This document shows, piece by piece, positions 59,737 through 64,000 of a DNA stretch of 64,000 nt (position 1 is the first letter of the stretch; every line of letters begins with the position of its first letter). The translations under genes were made by a program, and so were the position numbers. This DNA is from an uncultured Pseudomonadota bacterium (GTDB lineage Bacteria > Pseudomonadota > Gammaproteobacteria > Steroidobacterales > Steroidobacteraceae), in assembly GCA_903879335.1 (NCBI GenBank), contig CAIRLC010000019.1, forward strand, positions 186,001 through 250,000, in the 5' to 3' direction. Under the pieces are notes generated by a model. That model searched no databases. It saw nothing but the letters and a program-made list of their open reading frames with translations, and was not told the DNA's origin.

Positions 59737-61164
59737 ATGATAACCGCCATCGCGCCTCGACTCGCTGCCTTCCTGATCGCCACCTGCACCGGTAGCGCCG
59801 CCTTGGCCCTGACGAACACCCTGCCTCCCCGTCTGCTACAGGTCATGGCGACGGAGGGTGTCGCCGCTCAGCAAGTCAGTATCTTGGTCCGGGATGCCAA
59901 GAGCGGCGAAAGTGTTTTAGAGCTCAATCCGGCAACGCCGCGCAGTCCTGCGTCGACGATGAAGGTTCTGACGACTTGGTCGGCATTGGAAGCGCTTGGA
60001 CCGAACCATCATTGGCACACGCGCGCCTACGCCACAGGTCCGATTGTCAATGGTCGACTCACCGGCGATTTGGTGATCGTCGGCGGTGGCGACCCAGGTC
60101 TGACCGCCGAGCACTGGTGGCGGCTGGTGCGACAAATCCGCTCCACAGGACTGCGGCGCATCGACGGCGACCTGGTGCTCGACCGTTCGCTGTACAAGAC
60201 GCAGGCCGATGATCCTGACGAGTTTGACGGGAAGGGATACCGGACCTATAACGTTCTGCCGGACGCCCTGCTGGTCAATTTGCAGTCCGCAGAGTTTCAC
60301 GTACTTGCTGACGATGGCGATACGCAGGTCATGATTGACCCGGCGCCAGCAAACTTACGAATCGATAACCACGTCAAAGCGGTCTCCCAAGGGTGTCCAA
60401 ATGGCGGCAAGGTGCTTCGATTCACGACCATCGACGCCGACCCATTGCATGTCAGCCTCGATGGCAGTGTCGGCCCGACCTGCCCGGCGTACGCTCAACG
60501 CTCCATCATGACGGCGCCCGAATATGCCTTCGGTACGTTTGTTACGTTTTGGCGCTCCCTAGGTGGGCACTTTGAGGGGTCCCTACGACTCGCGACACGG
60601 CCTGACAAGGCGTCACTGCTCGCCGATTTGGAATCGGACAGTCTTGCCGAAGTGGTACGCAATACCAACAAGTGGAGCTCCAACGCGATGGCGCGGATGC
60701 TCCTCCTCAGTCTGGCTTCCGATCGATTTGGCAGTCCGATTGGTGCGAGCGATGGTGAGCGCGCATTGACCGACTTTTTGGCGTCGCGCGGCATGACCTT
60801 CCCTGAACTCGTTGTCGATAACGGATCAGGGTTGTCTCGACTCGCCCGCCTCTCGGCCGAATCCATGTCGACCGTGCTGGGCGCGGCCTATCACGGTCGC
60901 TACTTTCCGGAATTTGTGGGCTCACTACCCATCGGCGGCCAAGACGGGACATTGCGTAAACGGTTTGTCGATTTGGCGCCCGAAGCGCGTATCCGGATGA
61001 AGACGGGCCATTTAGCCGGCGTCGCCGCCATCGCCGGTTACGCCTCAACACGGTCTGGACGTGCACTCACCGTCGTCGTTATCGTGAATGCTGCCGGCGC
61101 TGAAGCCGGACGGGGTGACGCCATCATTGATACGGTCGTTCGTTGGGCCCTTGAGCGCACGTGA
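59737..61164 (+). CDS. dacB: D-alanyl-D-alanine carboxypeptidase/endopeptidase (PBP4)
   Basis: PRSPASTMKVLTTWSALEALGPNHHWHTRAY, VVDNGSGLSRLARLS, RMKTGHLAGVAAIAGY. Confidence 0.94.
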   Translation: MITAIAPRLAAFLIATCTGSAALALTNTLPPRLLQVMATEGVAAQQVSILVRDAKSGESVLELNPATPRSPASTMKVLTTWSALEALGPNHHWHTRAYATGPIVNGRLTGDLVIVGGGDPGLTAEHWWRLVRQIRSTGLRRIDGDLVLDRSLYKTQADDPDEFDGKGYRTYNVLPDALLVNLQSAEFHVLADDGDTQVMIDPAPANLRIDNHVKAVSQGCPNGGKVLRFTTIDADPLHVSLDGSVGPTCPAYAQRSIMTAPEYAFGTFVTFWRSLGGHFEGSLRLATRPDKASLLADLESDSLAEVVRNTNKWSSNAMARMLLLSLASDRFGSPIGASDGERALTDFLASRGMTFPELVVDNGSGLSRLARLSAESMSTVLGAAYHGRYFPEFVGSLPIGGQDGTLRKRFVDLAPEARIRMKTGHLAGVAAIAGYASTRSGRALTVVVIVNAAGAEAGRGDAIIDTVVRWALERT

Positions 61165-61191
61165 CGCGGCGACGAGAAAACCGTCGCCGCG
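61165..61191. terminator. Hairpin between convergent dacB and actP
   Basis: Perfect 10-bp stem CGCGGCGACG/CGTCGCCGCG with loop AGAAAAC. Confidence 0.6.
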
Positions 61192-61207
61192 CCAAGTCAC
61201 CGGATAC

Positions 61208-63118
61208 TCAATGACGGGTTGGCCTCGAGACGCGGATGCCCGTGATCTGTCTTGCGTAAACCTCGTCCCACATCTGAGCGGCACGCTTATCTCGCGTGAA
61301 AAGCGAGAACAAGATTACCGCCAGGAAACCGAGCGGTATTGACACGACGCCTGGATTTTTCAGTTCAAACAGCGGCTTTTCAAGCCCGATAAACGAGGTC
61401 TCCTGACCCTCAACCTTCGCCATGTCGTCGGTCGCTTTCCTGACCGCTTTATCAAGAGCGGCACTTGCTTGTGTGGCTTTAGCGATAGCCGCCGCGTTGC
61501 CTGAGGCGATGGATGCGGCAATATCGGCACGTTTCTGCGATTCCGCATCCAAGATCTTATGGGCAGCAGCTCGCACTAATTTGGGGTAGGTCAGATTCGG
61601 GGATACCAGCGTTAACCCGACGGCAGTCACCGTACCCACGATCATGCCGGCGACTACACCTTGCGTATTGCAGCGTTTCCAGTAGAGCGTCAGCAAAACA
61701 CAGGGGAAATTGGCGCTGGCCGCTACGGCAAAGGCAAGCGCGACCAACGAAGCCACGTTCTGACCCTTGGCTGCAATACCAATCACAATTGCCGTCGTAC
61801 CCACCAATACCGTGGCGACACGTGCCGCATTGATCTGTTGCTGGGCGCTAACCTGTTCTCCGCTCCGCACAACGCCGACCCATAAGTCGTGGGCCATCGC
61901 CGATGCTGCTGCCAACACCAGCCCAGCCACCACCGCGACGATTGTCGCGAACGCAACGGCCGAGACAAAGGCCAGCATAAAGTTGCCCCACAGCGAGTCC
62001 GGGCCACCGCCAATGTATTGCGCTAGCAACGGCCCGGCCATGTTGCCGCCCGCATCGACGCTGGCGATCGTGGCGGGGCCCACCAAGTGAGCGGCACCAA
62101 ACCCCAAAAACAGGGTCAAGACATAAAATCCACCAATAATGGCCATCGCCCAAACCACCGATTTGCGCGCATCTTGCGCGGTCGGCACGGTGAAAAAGCG
62201 CATCAAAATATGTGGCATACCGGCAGTGCCGAAGACCAGCGCCAAGCTCAGCGAAATCTGGTCAATGGGGGCTTTGAGATAAAGGCCCGGCTCCAGGAAG
62301 CGCTGGCCGAGTTCGGCGGCTGACATCGCCTTCGCGGGATCTCCCAGCAATTTGGCAACTTGAGCCTGAACCCTCGCATCACCAACGATATCAGCGAGGA
62401 AGGCCGGCAACGAAAACCCGTAGGGGGTCCAGACCAGCATCACGATCGCCAAGGATGCAATGACCAATAAAATCGCTTTGACGATCTGCACCCAGGTCGT
62501 GGCTACCATGCCGCCAAATAAAACGTAGACCAGCATAAGGACGCCGACCGCGATGACCGAAACATCGTAGTCGATGCCGATCAAGGTCTTGACTAGCACT
62601 CCGCCGCCCACCATTTGCGCCGTCAGATAAAAAGTCGACACCGTGATAACGGACAAGGCGCCAACGACGCGCATTTTCTTTGGGTCGTTGCGATAGGCCA
62701 AGATATCGGCGAGCGTGTACTTACCGATGTTCCGGCAGGGCTCTGCGATCAATAGCAACACGGTGATGTAAGCCACAAGCCAACCGACGGAGTACATAAA
62801 TCCATCGTAGCCATATTGGGAAATTAGACCGGCAATGCCCAAGAACGACGCGGCCGACAGATAATCTCCAGCAATAGCCCAGCCATTCTGCAGTCCTGTA
62901 ATCCCACCACCTGCCGTATAGAAGTCGGAGGCGGAGTGCACTTTTCGCGCAGCCACCACCGTGATGTACATCGTGAGCAAGATGACTGTGGCGAACACAC
63001 CGAAGGTCAACCAGCGGTAATGGCCCGTTGCAGCATCGTCGGCATAAACGCTAACGGGGATCATCAAGGCAACGAACGCGGATACCAAGGCCGCGAATAG
63101 AGTTTTTTGATCTTTCAT
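61208..63118 (-). CDS. actP: Cation/acetate symporter
   Basis: DFYTAGGGITGLQNGWAIAGDYLSAASFLGIAGL, LFGGMVATTWVQIVKAILL, FGTAGMPHILMRFFTVPTAQDARKSV; start at MKDQKTLFA. Confidence 0.94.
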   Translation of the reverse strand: MKDQKTLFAALVSAFVALMIPVSVYADDAATGHYRWLTFGVFATVILLTMYITVVAARKVHSASDFYTAGGGITGLQNGWAIAGDYLSAASFLGIAGLISQYGYDGFMYSVGWLVAYITVLLLIAEPCRNIGKYTLADILAYRNDPKKMRVVGALSVITVSTFYLTAQMVGGGVLVKTLIGIDYDVSVIAVGVLMLVYVLFGGMVATTWVQIVKAILLVIASLAIVMLVWTPYGFSLPAFLADIVGDARVQAQVAKLLGDPAKAMSAAELGQRFLEPGLYLKAPIDQISLSLALVFGTAGMPHILMRFFTVPTAQDARKSVVWAMAIIGGFYVLTLFLGFGAAHLVGPATIASVDAGGNMAGPLLAQYIGGGPDSLWGNFMLAFVSAVAFATIVAVVAGLVLAAASAMAHDLWVGVVRSGEQVSAQQQINAARVATVLVGTTAIVIGIAAKGQNVASLVALAFAVAASANFPCVLLTLYWKRCNTQGVVAGMIVGTVTAVGLTLVSPNLTYPKLVRAAAHKILDAESQKRADIAASIASGNAAAIAKATQASAALDKAVRKATDDMAKVEGQETSFIGLEKPLFELKNPGVVSIPLGFLAVILFSLFTRDKRAAQMWDEVYARQITGIRVSRPTRH

Positions 63119-63122
63119 CGGC

Positions 63123-63443
63123 TTAGGCCTCTGTCTGCGTGGATACATCAGCCACGATTTCTGCGGCTAAGCGATCGAAATCTCGATTAGCAATTCGGGA
63201 GTAGTAGAACGCCACCACCCATGCGATCACGAATTCGCTGAGCGCGAAGAGTAGCCCGACGTTCACGACACCCCAGACCCGGACGCGGAAGATTTCTTGG
63301 AAATACGCCGCGCCGATCGGCAATGCGAAGTAATAGGCCACAGAGAACGCCATCAGCCCCCACAGAAAACGGGTCTTGCGGCGCGCTAAGACCTGGAACC
63401 GCGGATCAGCGATCACGATCGCCCAATCGATAGAATTAGACAT
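63123..63443 (-). CDS. yjcH: DUF485 inner-membrane protein (YjcH-like)
   Basis: FQVLARRKTRFLWGLMAFSVAYYFALPIGAAYF; directly upstream of actP. Confidence 0.9.
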   Translation of the reverse strand: MSNSIDWAIVIADPRFQVLARRKTRFLWGLMAFSVAYYFALPIGAAYFQEIFRVRVWGVVNVGLLFALSEFVIAWVVAFYYSRIANRDFDRLAAEIVADVSTQTEA

Positions 63444-63708
63444 AACCCCCCCCTCACCATCCCCAAATCATACGGCGCCGGGTTGCAAAGACTCGGCATT
63501 CATCCGGCTTGGCAGTTAAGCAGATTCGAGTGCCCAGCGGGAAGCCCTGCACGCGACGACCGCCGTGCTCTGACCAGAGACTCATCAATGGATCTAGGAC
63601 CTCACGCGCCATCTAGGCAAAGGGATTGTTATGCGGCCGTCGTCAGGGACATCCGATCCCCACAAAACCCTACATTTACGCCAAACTAGCGTCTCAAAGC
63701 CTCTAATT

Positions 63709-63726
63709 CGGCACTCATAAGTGCCG
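63709..63726 (+). promoter_or_regulatory. Perfect inverted repeat in the acs upstream region
   Basis: CGGCACT-CATA-AGTGCCG, 7-bp arms, 24 nt before the acs ATG. Confidence 0.4.
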
Positions 63727-63750
63727 CTCGATGTAGAAAAGGAACATGCG

Positions 63751-64000
63751 ATGAGTCACGTCTATCCAGTCCCCACTGATTTCGCAGCGGTCGCCAAGGT
63801 CAATCGCGCGCGATATCAGGCGGATTACCACCGCTCCATGACCGATCCGCTCGCCTATTGGGCGGAAGTTGGTCAAGTGGTCGATTGGATGCGTCCGTTC
63901 ACCGAGGTGAAGGACGTTTCGTACGACGTCTCGGACTTCAGAATCCGTTGGTTTGGTGATGGCCAATTGAACGTATCGGCGAATTGCCTTGATCGTCACC
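63751..64000 (+). CDS. acs: Acetyl-CoA synthetase, N-terminal fragment (runs off window; absent from ORF track)
   Basis: Hand translation MSHVYPVPTDFAAVAKVNRARYQADYHRSMTDPLAYWAEVGQVVDWMRPFTEVKDVSYDVSDFRIRWFGDGQLNVSANCLDRH. Confidence 0.9.
   Translation, partial: MSHVYPVPTDFAAVAKVNRARYQADYHRSMTDPLAYWAEVGQVVDWMRPFTEVKDVSYDVSDFRIRWFGDGQLNVSANCLDRH

Noticed and set aside
63709-63726. Sigma-54 promoter reading of the GGCAC...TGC element upstream of acs
   Set aside because: GG to GC spacing is 11 rather than the required 10 nt; better described as an inverted repeat.
1-64000. CRISPR arrays, tRNA/rRNA genes, insertion sequences, prophage or defence islands
   Set aside because: Looked for repeats, integrases/transposases and structured RNA patterns by eye; none seen. 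Small ncRNAs cannot be excluded without computation.

Overview
GC-rich, gene-dense chromosomal window, probably from a gammaproteobacterium (taxon is inference). I see no rRNA, tRNA, CRISPR array, phage or transposon. From left to right: the C-terminal part of an NAD-glutamate dehydrogenase; gpmA; 2Fe-2S ferredoxin; a kinase plus PnuC-type transporter pair; PhzF-like protein; DAACS symporter; double ABC ATPase; MBL hydrolase; a molybdenum-cofactor cluster (moeA-moaA-moaC-mobA-moaD and a MoaE/MoeB/rhodanese fusion); proBA; a cbb3 oxidase locus (ccoNOQP-orf-ccoG-fixH-ccoI-ccoS-safE); an acidic-tailed protein; FixL/FixJ; a VIT1-family protein; a DnaJ-type co-chaperone and a beta-CASP hydrolase; an arn (L-Ara4N lipid A) operon with a split ArnA; a photobiology/membrane-lipid cluster (FeS photolyase, photolyase, desaturase, FAD oxidoreductase, DUF1365, Cfa); DUF748; tesB; ferredoxin-NADP reductase; MATE; an HtrA protease followed by two FGE-fold paralogs; dacB; actP/yjcH and the start of acs. 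The observations most worth following are: the MoaE-MoeB-rhodanese fusion with a histidine-rich linker; the unassigned membrane ORF between ccoP and ccoG; the tandem periplasmic FGE-fold proteins that lack the canonical catalytic cysteines; a TGTACA-N5-TGTATA element upstream of the FeS photolyase; and a PnuC-kinase pair.
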